From NCBI GenBank assembly GCA_050299335.1, contig JBNKVT010000053.1, forward strand, positions 17,825 to 81,824: 64,000 nt of DNA, in the 5' to 3' direction. Both the position numbers and the translations under genes were made by a program. Position 1 is the first letter of the stretch; every line of letters starts with the position of its first letter. The notes beneath the pieces were generated by a model, which was given only the letters and a program-made list of their open reading frames with translations, searched no databases and was not told the origin of the DNA. This DNA comes from JBNKVT01 sp050299335 (lineage in GTDB: Bacteria > Pseudomonadota > Alphaproteobacteria > Rhodobacterales > Rhodobacteraceae). Shown one piece after another: positions 7,939 to 15,780 of this stretch.

Positions 7939-9194
7939 AGCGACAGCTCCGGTCCGGTGATCTGGCCAAGGGTCGCACTGCCCGGGGTGGCGTCGATGGT
8001 CACCGGGCTCACCAGCCCGTCGACATCGGCACGCACCAGCCAGGTCCGGCGCGGCAGATCGGTGAAGGAAAAGTCGAGATCGGTGGCAGCGGCCCCATTC
8101 GGGTCCGGCGCGCGCCCCGGCAGCACCACCTGCCCGGGATTGGCCGGATCGCGGGAATCCAGCAGCAGCCGCACCGACTGCTCCGGCCCGATGGCGGGCG
8201 AGAAGGTCACCGACAGCGTCCCCGTCGCCGTCTGCCCGCCCGCAGGAGCGTCATGCGCCCCGAGGGTGATCGACGGATGCAGCGCAAAAGCCAGCGCATT
8301 CGAGCGGGCCCGGAGATGATCCGGCTGCCCGTCCCGTGCCGGGGCTATGGCCTGCAGCCGGTGGATGCCCACCGAAAGCGCCCCCCCGAACGTGGCTGCA
8401 TCGAGCGGGATCTCCAGTGCCTCGGGCCTCTGCGTCACCCCATCGGTCACCAGCGCCGTCCCATCCGCCTCCAGCCCCAGCCCGAAGGCCCCGAGCCCGG
8501 CGCCGCCGACATGCAGCTTGCCGCCCCATACCGGGAACGACCGGAAATCCTCGGACCCGCCCGCCCGGTCGAGCCTCAGCGTCGAAATCGGCGCCACCCA
8601 CAAGCCCGACCCCGCCACCGGCAGCGCCGGCGGCCGTGCCGTGCCGGTCTCCAGCAGGACATGGCTGACCCGGTAGGACAGCGACATGACATAGGGCACC
8701 TGATAGAAGATCGACCAGATTTTCGAGAAATCGTCGAGCGTCAGCATCTCGCGCGTCACCCTCAGCCGCGCCAGCGCCTTGTCGAGATCGCTGTCCTCGA
8801 TCTCGTCATTATTGGCGATGGCCCCGGCGATGGTGGTCTTGCTCAACAGCGGCTGGTCTTCGAGCGACAGCATCACCTCGCTCAACAGGATATCCGGTTC
8901 GAACGTGTCGTGATTGCCGTAGAAACTCAGCACGTAATGCAGGTCCAGCGCCAGGCTCGACGGGCGCTGCCGGTCACCGGCAGCACTCCGCGAGGCCAGG
9001 TGGTCATTGGCATGGGTTGCATTGGGCTCGGCCCGGAAAAGATGCAGGTTGACCAGAGGGTTGGCGTCTTCGGCCAGTTTCGCGGTCGGGGTGCCCAGCC
9101 GCACATCGGCACCCGGCACAGCGGCAACCACCGAGGCCAGAAGGCGGCGCTTGAAGGCGGCATTGACCGCCGGGATCGCCAGCGCGTTGCTCAT
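7935..9194 (-). CDS. DUF4255 (Pvc16-type) tail terminator/cap protein
   Basis: The N-terminal half (residues about 1-185) has the Pvc16/DUF4255 pattern: 'VNLHLFRAEPNATHAN', then 'ALDLHYVLSFYG' and a 'FSKIWSIFYQVPYVMSLSY' segment. In Afp/PVC-like particles this family caps the sheath and tube end and sets length. The remaining 230 residues are beta-rich and Gly/Asp/Pro-rich and resemble Ig-like or carbohydrate-binding modules; I could not assign them. The start overlaps the preceding stop as ATGA, and the stop overlaps the ATPase start. At 419 aa it is longer than a minimal DUF4255 protein, consistent with an added C-terminal domain. Confidence 0.9.
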   Translation of the reverse strand: MSNALAIPAVNAAFKRRLLASVVAAVPGADVRLGTPTAKLAEDANPLVNLHLFRAEPNATHANDHLASRSAAGDRQRPSSLALDLHYVLSFYGNHDTFEPDILLSEVMLSLEDQPLLSKTTIAGAIANNDEIEDSDLDKALARLRVTREMLTLDDFSKIWSIFYQVPYVMSLSYRVSHVLLETGTARPPALPVAGSGLWVAPISTLRLDRAGGSEDFRSFPVWGGKLHVGGAGLGAFGLGLEADGTALVTDGVTQRPEALEIPLDAATFGGALSVGIHRLQAIAPARDGQPDHLRARSNALAFALHPSITLGAHDAPAGGQTATGTLSVTFSPAIGPEQSVRLLLDSRDPANPGQVVLPGRAPDPNGAAATDLDFSFTDLPRRTWLVRADVDGLVSPVTIDATPGSATLGQITGPELSL

Positions 9195-10147
9195 CCGCCC
9201 GCCTCCCCGTTCAGGAACGCATCAAGGCTCATCCCCCGCGACGGCGCCGGGGCCTTCGGGGCCGGAGCCGGGGTCTGCGGCGGCATCGCGACATCCACCG
9301 ACCCGATCACGATCTCCACCGAAGGCGGCTCGGCGGCCTTGCGGCTGGTGCGCGAAGCCCCGTCGCGCATGTGCGAACCTCCTGCCTGCCGCACCGGACG
9401 CGCGGCCAGAAGCGGCGCGGGCGGCTCGGGCGCAGGTTGAGGTCTAGAAGGAGAGGCGTCCTGCTGCGGTGCCGGACGGGCAGGCTCGGGCGTTTCGGGC
9501 ATGACAGGCGCCGGCTCCCGCGAACCCGGAGCGGCTTGTTGTTCATTGCCGAACGGCGCCGTCCGGTCGGCTTTCGGGGCAACGCGGGTCACGGCCGGAG
9601 TAACAGCGGATACCGGCGAGACCGCACCGGGTTTGGCTTCCTGCCCGTCCCGCCCCGATTTCCCTTCCGCGCTCCAGGACGCCGGTGTTTCGGACCTGCC
9701 AGGAACCGACGCGACGTCGCTGTCTTCAACGACCACTTCAATTCCCATTTCCGCAATCTCCGAGGCTTCGGCCCCCCGTGCCGCCCTGTGCATATCCGGC
9801 ACCGCCGGAACCACCGGAGCAACCGGGCCAGGCGCGTGAGGCACCGTGGGAACTGTGGTCGATGGCGCAGCGTGGATCGCTTCGGTGACCGGTTGCGCAC
9901 CCTTCTGCATCGCCCGAGGCACCGGTGAGACAGTCTGAAGGGGCAAAGGTTGGGCCAGAACGGGTGTCGCTGGTACACTTACCGGACGGCCCGGAGCTTC
10001 ATTTCGAACCGGCATCACCTCGACCTCCCCCCCAGCCTCGATCCCGCCGGGCTGGTTCAGCCCCTCGAAGGGCGCTGGACGGCGGGGGGTGAGGGTCGGC
10101 AGCGTGCCACGACCCCTTGCGGCGAGATTGTTCAGAAACCCGCTCAT
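9191..10147 (-). CDS. proline/alanine-rich low-complexity eCIS protein, 318 aa
   Basis: Between a short N-terminal 'MSGFLNNLAARG' segment and the C-terminus, the protein is mostly Pro, Ala, Val, Glu and Thr and probably disordered. The tail has a compact pattern: 'PSVEIVIGSVDV', a Pro/Ala stretch, then 'SLDAFLNG' at the very end. I recognise a similar strand-plus-'SLDxxL' ending on proline-rich proteins of other eCIS loci, so the C-terminal about 50 residues may be the conserved working part. Both ends are joined to neighbours by 4-nt overlaps. A tail-fibre spacer, scaffold or length-control role is possible but unproven. Confidence 0.65.
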   Translation of the reverse strand: MSGFLNNLAARGRGTLPTLTPRRPAPFEGLNQPGGIEAGGEVEVMPVRNEAPGRPVSVPATPVLAQPLPLQTVSPVPRAMQKGAQPVTEAIHAAPSTTVPTVPHAPGPVAPVVPAVPDMHRAARGAEASEIAEMGIEVVVEDSDVASVPGRSETPASWSAEGKSGRDGQEAKPGAVSPVSAVTPAVTRVAPKADRTAPFGNEQQAAPGSREPAPVMPETPEPARPAPQQDASPSRPQPAPEPPAPLLAARPVRQAGGSHMRDGASRTSRKAAEPPSVEIVIGSVDVAMPPQTPAPAPKAPAPSRGMSLDAFLNGEAGG

Positions 10148-10866
10148 GCCATGGCCTCGGCGACGTAGAAGGCGCGGCGGGCCTCGGGGAGAGCGAGTAT
10201 CTCGGCCTCGGACCAGTGGAACTCGCGGGCCAGCGTCACGATGTCGTCGAGCAGCGCATCGGCCTTCTGGCGCAACTCGCGGGCGATAAAGCCGACCGGG
10301 TCAAAGGGGATCGACTGCGCCGCGCCGCATTCGGGGCATTGGGTGCCGATCCAGATATCCGCCACCGGATCAAGGGCTTCGAGCGCTGCACCCAAGGCAT
10401 CGGCATCCGGATCACCCGCCTCCGCCCCAAGCACAAGCTTCGCCAGCGCCCCGGCAGCTTCGCCCGCATCGGCAATCCGCTCGATGGCCAGAAGATCGGC
10501 AAGGGTGACCGGGCGCAATTCCACCGCCTCCCCGCCGATATCCACCTCGCGGAACCCGGCCTCGGGTGGGACCGCACCCACCCCCAGCCCCAGATCGCCC
10601 GGATCGAGCGTCAGTTCATAGATCGCCCCGCAGGCCTCGCATTCCGGCTCGGCCCTCAGCGCCCCGCCGATCAGACGGGCCCTCAGCGCCATCAGATGCA
10701 GATCGCGCGCGCCCACCGGCAATTCAGTAATCCCCGACGCTTCGGCCCCGGGATAACCGGCCCGTAAAGCCTCCAGCGACCAGCGCCCCGGCGAGAGGCG
10801 GGTGGCCGCCTCCGACAGGGCCAGAACCTGGCCGGGGTCAAACCGGATGGGCGTGCCCAGTTGCAT
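10144..10866 (-). CDS. T4 gp26/gp51-like baseplate factor with zinc ribbon, 240 aa
   Basis: Two CxxC pairs, C76/C79 ('CEAC') and C177/C180 ('CPEC'), would form a split zinc ribbon. The C-terminus has the 'REFHWSEAEILALPEARR' pattern shared by phage baseplate hub chaperone-like proteins and their eCIS counterparts. It sits right after the tube gene, where contractile injection operons often encode baseplate assembly factors. ATG at 10866 lies 12 nt after the tube stop, and its stop overlaps the proline-rich gene. Expected to act in cytoplasmic particle assembly. The fold assignment rests on motif and position. Confidence 0.75.
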   Translation of the reverse strand: MQLGTPIRFDPGQVLALSEAATRLSPGRWSLEALRAGYPGAEASGITELPVGARDLHLMALRARLIGGALRAEPECEACGAIYELTLDPGDLGLGVGAVPPEAGFREVDIGGEAVELRPVTLADLLAIERIADAGEAAGALAKLVLGAEAGDPDADALGAALEALDPVADIWIGTQCPECGAAQSIPFDPVGFIARELRQKADALLDDIVTLAREFHWSEAEILALPEARRAFYVAEAMA

Positions 10867-10878
10867 GGCTCATCCGCC

Positions 10879-11406
10879 TCAGGCCGGAACCTCGAAGCTC
10901 GGCTCGGAGGGCTCGGCGGTATCCTCATCCCGCTCCCAGCCCTCGATTTCGAGCTTCAGGGTCTGGATGGCGATGGCACTGGCCGAGGCGTCCAGATCGG
11001 GAAAGGCGGTGAACTCCGACGGCCAGCAACGGAAGAGCTTGTAGGCAAGTGCGAGCTGCCCCGCCTCGTTGTAGATCTCCAGCACCAGGTCCTTGCGGAA
11101 GTCCTTCAGCGAAACCTCCGCCCCAAGACCGGCACCGAAATTCCACACCTTGTTAGCCCATTGCTCGAACTGCTTGGAATGGGTGACGCCGCGTTCCAGC
11201 GTGATCGCCTCGAATTCGGTCTGGCCAGGCGACTTGCGGCTGGAGGACGGATCGCCCCCCTCCCGGTGCTTGACGACCTCGGTGGTCCGCTTCAGCCCCG
11301 AACACTTCGACACCCCGGCGATATAGTCGCCATCGGGCAGTTTCAGCCGGAATTTGTAGGTCTTGTAAGGATCGAACCGGTCGGCATTGGTGGTGAACTG
11401 TGGCAT
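10879..11406 (-). CDS. eCIS inner tube protein (T4 gp19/Pvc1-like), 175 aa
   Basis: It has the conserved-phage-tail-region layout: 'DPYKTYKFRLKL' start, 'VAGVSKCSGLKRTTEVV'-like core strands (the actual text is 'YIAGVSKCSGLKRTTE'), 'ITLERGVTHSKQFEQW', and 'LEIYNEAGQLALAYKLFRCWP' near the end. Length is typical for the family (about 145-175 aa). Hexamers of this protein stack into the rigid tube that the sheath drives through a target membrane. It follows the sheath gene after 16 nt. The last 20 residues are an acidic Glu/Pro/Ser extension. Only one tube gene is visible here; PVC-type systems often have more than one. Confidence 0.93.
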   Translation of the reverse strand: MPQFTTNADRFDPYKTYKFRLKLPDGDYIAGVSKCSGLKRTTEVVKHREGGDPSSSRKSPGQTEFEAITLERGVTHSKQFEQWANKVWNFGAGLGAEVSLKDFRKDLVLEIYNEAGQLALAYKLFRCWPSEFTAFPDLDASASAIAIQTLKLEIEGWERDEDTAEPSEPSFEVPA

Positions 11407-11422
11407 GTTGGCCTCCCTCGGC

Positions 11423-13033
11423 TCAGGCTGCGTTGCGGATCTGCTGGATCGAGATCACGACGAACTCGGCCGGCTGCAGCGGCGCGAAACCGACGACGAT
11501 ATTGACGATGCCGCGATTGATATCGTCCTGGGTCGTGGTTTCGCTGTCGCATTTGACGAAATAGGCCTCGCGCGGGCTGGTGCCCTGGAAGGCCCCCTGA
11601 CGGAACAGGCGCTGCATGAACGCGCCCACCGACAGGCGGATCTGGGCCCACAAGGGCTCGTCATTGCCCTCGAAGACCACCCATTGGGTGCCCCGGAAGA
11701 GGCTTTCCTCGATATTGAGCGCAAGGCGGCGCACCGGCACATATTTATAGTCATGCGACAGCGCGTCCGAGCCCTTCAGCGTCCGCGACCCCCAGACCAC
11801 CCGGCCGATATTCGGGAAGGATCTGAGGCAGTTGACAGCGATCGGGTTCAGCAACCCGTTCTCGTTGTCGGTCATCTTCACCGTCAGCCCCTCGGTCCCG
11901 GTCAGCGTGGCGCCAAGCCCAGCGGGGGCCTTGAAGACCCCACGATTGACATCTGTCCGTGCCATGACACCGGCGACGGCCCCACAGGGCGGGAAAGTGT
12001 CGATCTGACCACCCCGCAACCGGTCCCGCTTCAGGATGCGCGGGAAGTAGAGCGCGGCATTGTCGGCATTGGTCAGCGACAGCACCTGCTGTGCGGGATC
12101 GAGCTGCGCGGCCTTCGCCGTCGCCGCCGCATTGGCGGGATTGGCATCCCAGGCGGCGGGCGGATCGACGATCATCAGCGCGCGCTCGTCCTTGCAAAGC
12201 TTCGCCCCGGCCTCGCGCACCGTCTTCGACAGAGTGCCGCTGCGGGTGTCGGGCGGGATGCAGAGAAGGTTGAAGATATCGGCCTTCCGAAGCGCATGGA
12301 TACCGGTCTTCAGCGCCTCGTCGCCGAGATAGGCGGCGTCATCCAAGGGCTGGCCGTCATCGCCATCGACGGCGGCAACCATGATCGGCAGCCCGTCCGC
12401 ATCGACGGGTGTCTTGGCCGGCTTGCCGTTGACGAAGGTCGGGTTGCCCTGCGCGTTCGGTTTGGCCTCGACAAGGTTGCTCGACGCCGCCAGCACCCGG
12501 TCGAAGCGCCGCTGGCCACCGGTCTCGCGGGCCGAAAGGTTACGGAACACCTCGCGGGCGCCGGTGGCCTCGTCGGTGATGATGAGATCGAACAGGTCAT
12601 TGGGATCGAGCCCGTATTGCTCGGCCGCCGATTTGGTGCCCTCGGGATCGGTATCCATCGGGTGCGTCACCGCACCCTTGATCGAATTGCCCCAGGTGCC
12701 GGGCGAATTGGACCGCAGAAGCAGCGAGGCCAGGGTCAGGCTGGCATAGCCGTCCTTGTTGGGGCTGGGCTTGTAGAGCCGCACGATCAGGCACTGGCCG
12801 CCGCCATTGCCGAAGAAATCGTCCACGGCATAGGAGACCGTCGAATCGGTCCAGAGACCGCCGAAGCGGCGGGCATATTCGCCGGGGTTGAAACACTCGG
12901 TCGGCGCGTTGACCGGGCCTTTCTTGGCCCGGCCGACAAAGGCCGCGATCGAGGTGGGAACACCGGCGATGGTGCGGACGCCGGAATCGATTTCCTGCAC
13001 GTAGACGCCGGGATAGGTGGGTTGAATGGCCAT
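11423..13033 (-). CDS. contractile sheath protein, 536 aa
   Basis: The N-terminus 'PTYPGVYVQEIDSGVRTI' and the C-terminus 'NIVVGFAPLQPAEFVVISI' are the interlocking arms typical of contractile sheath proteins, here in the eCIS/PVC lineage. Between them lie the variable surface domain (about residues 90-350) and the conserved C-terminal sheath domain with 'WGSRTL' and 'VPVRRLALNIEESLFRGTQW'. The protein stores the energy for contraction around the tube encoded next. It is the second gene from the operon head, separated from the 123-aa gene by 61 nt that include a GC-rich stem-loop. Confidence 0.95.
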   Translation of the reverse strand: MAIQPTYPGVYVQEIDSGVRTIAGVPTSIAAFVGRAKKGPVNAPTECFNPGEYARRFGGLWTDSTVSYAVDDFFGNGGGQCLIVRLYKPSPNKDGYASLTLASLLLRSNSPGTWGNSIKGAVTHPMDTDPEGTKSAAEQYGLDPNDLFDLIITDEATGAREVFRNLSARETGGQRRFDRVLAASSNLVEAKPNAQGNPTFVNGKPAKTPVDADGLPIMVAAVDGDDGQPLDDAAYLGDEALKTGIHALRKADIFNLLCIPPDTRSGTLSKTVREAGAKLCKDERALMIVDPPAAWDANPANAAATAKAAQLDPAQQVLSLTNADNAALYFPRILKRDRLRGGQIDTFPPCGAVAGVMARTDVNRGVFKAPAGLGATLTGTEGLTVKMTDNENGLLNPIAVNCLRSFPNIGRVVWGSRTLKGSDALSHDYKYVPVRRLALNIEESLFRGTQWVVFEGNDEPLWAQIRLSVGAFMQRLFRQGAFQGTSPREAYFVKCDSETTTQDDINRGIVNIVVGFAPLQPAEFVVISIQQIRNAA

Positions 13034-13061
13034 GGATCGCTCCTCGTGAGATGGCTCGGGA

Positions 13062-13090
13062 ACGCGCGGGGCCTGGGCGGTCCCGCGCGT
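13062..13090 (-). promoter_or_regulatory. GC-rich stem-loop between operon-head gene and sheath gene
   Basis: A perfect 9-bp stem (ACGCGCGGG paired with CCCGCGCGT) with an 11-nt loop lies between the stop of the 123-aa gene and the sheath start. No U-tract follows on the minus strand, so a partial terminator, RNA-processing site or mRNA stabiliser for the first cistron is more likely than full termination. Confidence 0.5.
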
Positions 13091-13094
13091 GAAA

Positions 13095-13466
13095 TCAAAG
13101 GGTCAGGCCGACAAGGACCGACAGTTTCGCGGTCTTGTCCGCGGTGTCGTTCTTGACCGTCAGCGTGGTCAGGTCCGAGGCGAAGAGCTTTACCGCCTCG
13201 CCAAACAGCAGGATCGGGCCGGTCAGCGGCGTGGCATTGGCGCCGGTTGCCTTGACGGTGATCGTGCCATCGATGATGTCCGAAGAGATCGCCAGGAACG
13301 CCACCTTGTCGACATCGTCCACCTGCAGCGCCAGGGGCCGTTCGGCCTGCGCGTCGAGATCGACACTGACCGAGACCGTCGCCTCGCCGGTCGTGGATCC
13401 CGCCGTATTGATCCCGGCGCCGGTCGCGCCTCCGGCCGTCAGCGACCAGGAAATGGTTTCCGCCAT
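13095..13466 (-). CDS. small beta-rich protein at head of eCIS operon, 123 aa
   Basis: ATG 13466 is preferred over an upstream in-frame start because a GGGGGA ribosome-binding site lies about 6 nt before it. The sequence is Thr/Ala/Val/Asp-rich, alternates as in beta strands and has no Cys. The pattern 'VDDVDKVAFLAIS...ITVKATG...LLFGEAVKLFASDLTTLTV' resembles small virion decoration-like beta-sandwich proteins. It is the first gene of the operon and separated from the sheath by a stem-loop, which could let it be made in excess. A structural accessory is plausible; I do not recognise a named family. Confidence 0.7.
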   Translation of the reverse strand: MAETISWSLTAGGATGAGINTAGSTTGEATVSVSVDLDAQAERPLALQVDDVDKVAFLAISSDIIDGTITVKATGANATPLTGPILLFGEAVKLFASDLTTLTVKNDTADKTAKLSVLVGLTL

Positions 13467-13536
13467 GAATTGTCCCCCGTTGCTTCGGGATCGGGAAGGC
13501 AATGCTTCTCCGCTCCCGGAATATACTTCCAGATTG

Positions 13537-13555
13537 GTGATTAATATTTAATCAC
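13537..13555. promoter_or_regulatory. perfect palindrome upstream of eCIS operon
   Basis: GTGATTAA-TAT-TTAATCAC is a perfect inverted repeat with 8-bp arms, starting 71 nt upstream of the first operon ATG. It lies in an AT-rich island (about 13,500-13,640) unlike its GC-rich surroundings. Position and symmetry suit an operator for a dimeric regulator of the injection-system operon. No regulator gene adjoins it, so the binder is unknown. Confidence 0.5.
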
Positions 13556-13779
13556 GACTAACCTTTGGCTACTTTTTACATACTCGTACCAAGTACACGC
13601 TGAATATTTTTCTAATCCTATCGTCAGGCATTTCTGTGAGCATTGTCACACCGGCCAAATCTCCTCGCGCAAAGGCGAGGGGATTGTGGGAAAAGTCTCA
13701 TGTCGGAAAGAGTTGTCCTTCGCCTCCTGGCATCCCAGGTCGTCCTTGATTCCATGGCGCAGTGTCATGTTCGGATAGC

Positions 13780-14075
13780 CCGTAGGGTGCGTGATTTCAC
13801 GCACCTTGCCGGAAGAAATGCAGCTAGACCAAAATCGTTTCAGACTGAATCAGGATACCCCGTAGGGTGCGTGCTCGCACGCACCATCCGCCATCGAAAC
13901 ACGCGGCGTCCTCACCACCTCTCTTCCGGCAAGGTGCGTGCAAGCACGCACCCTACGGACCGAGCGCCCCTTCCCCAAGCGCAGGGGTCCTGCCCGAACC
14001 CGGTCGCCGTGGGTGCCGATAAACCGAGCCTCACCGCGGCTCGTAGGATGGGTGCTCTGCACCCATCACCCCCTG
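13780..14075. repeat. cluster of REP-like palindromes beside the eCIS operon
   Basis: Copies of a palindrome built on GGTGCGTG-N4-CACGCACC, with a CCGTAGG edge, occur at about 13,780-13,816, 13,859-13,892 and (inverted) 13,924-13,960. A degenerate relative with GGGTGC/GCACCC is at about 14,042-14,070. The first and third copies share about 37 bp, including a TTGCCGGAAGA extension, in opposite orientation, so the cluster is also a large inverted repeat. A further copy ends the hisH gene at 30.75 kb. No gene is recognised between 13,560 and 14,150. Confidence 0.75.
13824..13853 (+). repeat. truncated copy of the two-hairpin repeat element
   Basis: About 30 nt beginning CTAGACCAAAATCGTTTCAG match one end of the 115-bp element found complete at 24.6 kb and 62.1 kb, in the same orientation as the 62.1-kb copy. 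Only the outer half-arm survives; the sequence then runs into another REP palindrome. Confidence 0.7.
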
Positions 14076-14128
14076 GAATTAACCCCTCAGAAACTATTTT
14101 ATTCAATGATTTCTGTATACTAACCTTT

Positions 14129-14145
14129 CGTTTCACGGTGAAACG
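14129..14145. terminator. short palindrome just downstream of the MocA-fusion gene
   Basis: CGTTTCAC-G-GTGAAACG is a perfect inverted repeat lying 9 nt beyond the stop of the minus-strand molybdenum-cofactor gene. It could be a simple 3'-end stem; the loop is only 1 nt and the flanking U-tract is weak, so a protein-binding site is equally possible. Confidence 0.3.
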
Positions 14146-14154
14146 CCCGCCCAA

Positions 14155-15777
14155 TCACCCCTTCTCCCCCGCCTCATATTCCGCCCAGGCCTCCGGCGTA
14201 TCGAGATCGACCACCGCCCCCTCGCCCCCGGTTCCAACGTCGAAGACAAACTCCGGCGCCGCCGCCAGCACCGCCCGCGCGCCCTGGTCCCCGGTCAGCG
14301 CCGCAAGGCTCTCGAAGAACCGCCGCCCGAACAGAACCGGATGGCCCCGCCTGCCGCCCGCCGTCACCGCCCGGCAGATCTCGCGGCCCTTCGCGGGATC
14401 GAACCCCGCCACCAGTGCGGCGATGTCCGCCCCCGAAACCTCCGGCATGTCCGCCAGCGCCACGACAACCGCATCGGCCTCGGCCCCTAGAACCGCCATC
14501 CCGGCCCTGAGCGAGGCCGCCATGCCCTCGGCGGCATCGGCTGTCTCGACGATATTCACCGCCAGGCCCTCCAGCGCCGCCCGCCGTGCCGCATGCCCGT
14601 CAGGGATCACCACATGCACCGCCTCGAGCCCCGCCTCCAGCGCCGCCTGCACCGAGCGCCGCAACAGCGCCTCGCCCTTCACAGGCTTCAAGAGCTTGTC
14701 CTCGCCCCGCATCCGCGACGAGGCCCCCGCTGCCAGCAGCAAAAGCTCGACCCTCGGCTCAGGACTGGCCTTCACCTCACGTGCCCTTGGCTGCGGGCGG
14801 GACGGGATTTCCTTCAACAGCCCGCCGACGCCCATCGCCGCGATATCCGCGCCGGTCACCTCCAGCCCCGCCACCAGCCGCTCCAGCACCCAATCGGCCC
14901 CGTTCAGCGCCGGAGACCGCGCGCATCCCGGCAGGCCCACAACCGGCGTCTCGCCGAGCCGCCCCAGAAACAGCAGGTTCCCCGGATCGACCGGCATCCC
15001 GAACCGCTCCAACGCGCCGCCCGCCGCCACCAGTCCCGCCGGGCAGACATCGCGGCGGTCCGAGGTCGCCGAGGCGCCGAGGATCAGCACCAGATCGGCT
15101 TTCGCGCGGCCCAGCGCCTCGCGCACCGCCTCCGTCTCATGCGCCACCGTCTCGACCGAGACCAGTTCCACCCCCAGCGCCGCCAGCCGCTGCCGGACCA
15201 CGTCTTCCCCCTTGGCGATGACGCTGGCCTTCAGCGCCGGGGTCCGGGTCAGGACCAGCGCGGCCTTCTGCAATCGAAACGGATGCACCCGGAACACCGG
15301 TCCCGTCAGCGCCGAGATCGCTGCCTCCAGCCGCTCACCGGCCACCGCATAGGGAATGATCTTCACCGTCGCCAGCATCGCCCCCGGAGCCACCCGCGTC
15401 CTGTCGCGCAGCGTCGCCAGCGTGATATCGGGATCGACATTGTTCACCGCCGCTACCGCCGCGGCATCGACGCTCAGTACCCCGGCCGCCTCTGCCACCA
15501 GATTGACCCGTCCCGTAAACGCCGCCTCGATCCGCAGCCCCAGCGCCCCCGGATCAGGCACCAGCGCCGCCGCCAGCCGAGCCGCCGCCTCGTTTTCGGC
15601 CACATCGCCCGTCTCAGGCAAAGCCGCGACAACCTGCTCCACGCCTGCTGCCCGCAACCGGTCCAGCACGGCAGCATCCAGCAAAACCCCCTTGCGCAGC
15701 CGCAGGTCCCCCGATTTCAGCGAATGCGCCAGCACCGCCCCCTCGGCCTCGTCCAGCTGAATGGAGCCGAAACGCAC
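14155..15777 (-). CDS. molybdopterin-binding / MocA-like NTP transferase fusion, 540 aa
   Basis: Starts at GTG 15777, 3 nt after the xdhC-like stop. Residues 1 to about 340 resemble MoeA/MoCF molybdopterin-binding proteins ('LILGASATSDRRDVCPAG', 'VVGLPGCARSP'). From about 345 to the end is a nucleotidyltransferase with 'LLLAAGASSRMRGEDKLL' (the LAAGxSxRM...K nucleotide-binding signature) as in MocA, which adds CMP to molybdenum cofactor. Such fusions accompany maturation of xanthine-dehydrogenase/CO-dehydrogenase-family enzymes, matching the XdhC gene upstream. No molybdoenzyme structural gene is in the window. Confidence 0.87.
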   Translation of the reverse strand: MRFGSIQLDEAEGAVLAHSLKSGDLRLRKGVLLDAAVLDRLRAAGVEQVVAALPETGDVAENEAAARLAAALVPDPGALGLRIEAAFTGRVNLVAEAAGVLSVDAAAVAAVNNVDPDITLATLRDRTRVAPGAMLATVKIIPYAVAGERLEAAISALTGPVFRVHPFRLQKAALVLTRTPALKASVIAKGEDVVRQRLAALGVELVSVETVAHETEAVREALGRAKADLVLILGASATSDRRDVCPAGLVAAGGALERFGMPVDPGNLLFLGRLGETPVVGLPGCARSPALNGADWVLERLVAGLEVTGADIAAMGVGGLLKEIPSRPQPRAREVKASPEPRVELLLLAAGASSRMRGEDKLLKPVKGEALLRRSVQAALEAGLEAVHVVIPDGHAARRAALEGLAVNIVETADAAEGMAASLRAGMAVLGAEADAVVVALADMPEVSGADIAALVAGFDPAKGREICRAVTAGGRRGHPVLFGRRFFESLAALTGDQGARAVLAAAPEFVFDVGTGGEGAVVDLDTPEAWAEYEAGEKG

Positions 15778-15780
15778 CGC

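Noticed and set aside
11387..13156. Plus-strand open frame of 589 codons opposite the sheath gene
   Set aside because: Antisense shadow of a well-defined sheath gene; no family features.
1..13466. Prophage or R-type pyocin instead of eCIS
   Set aside because: No capsid, terminase, integrase or lysis genes are seen, while the AAA+ ATPase, DUF4255 and DUF4157 proteins are eCIS hallmarks. The part beyond the left edge is unseen.
13780..14075. CRISPR array
   Set aside because: Repeats are palindromic, few, unequal in spacing and partly inverted, and there are no cas genes; they are REP-like elements.
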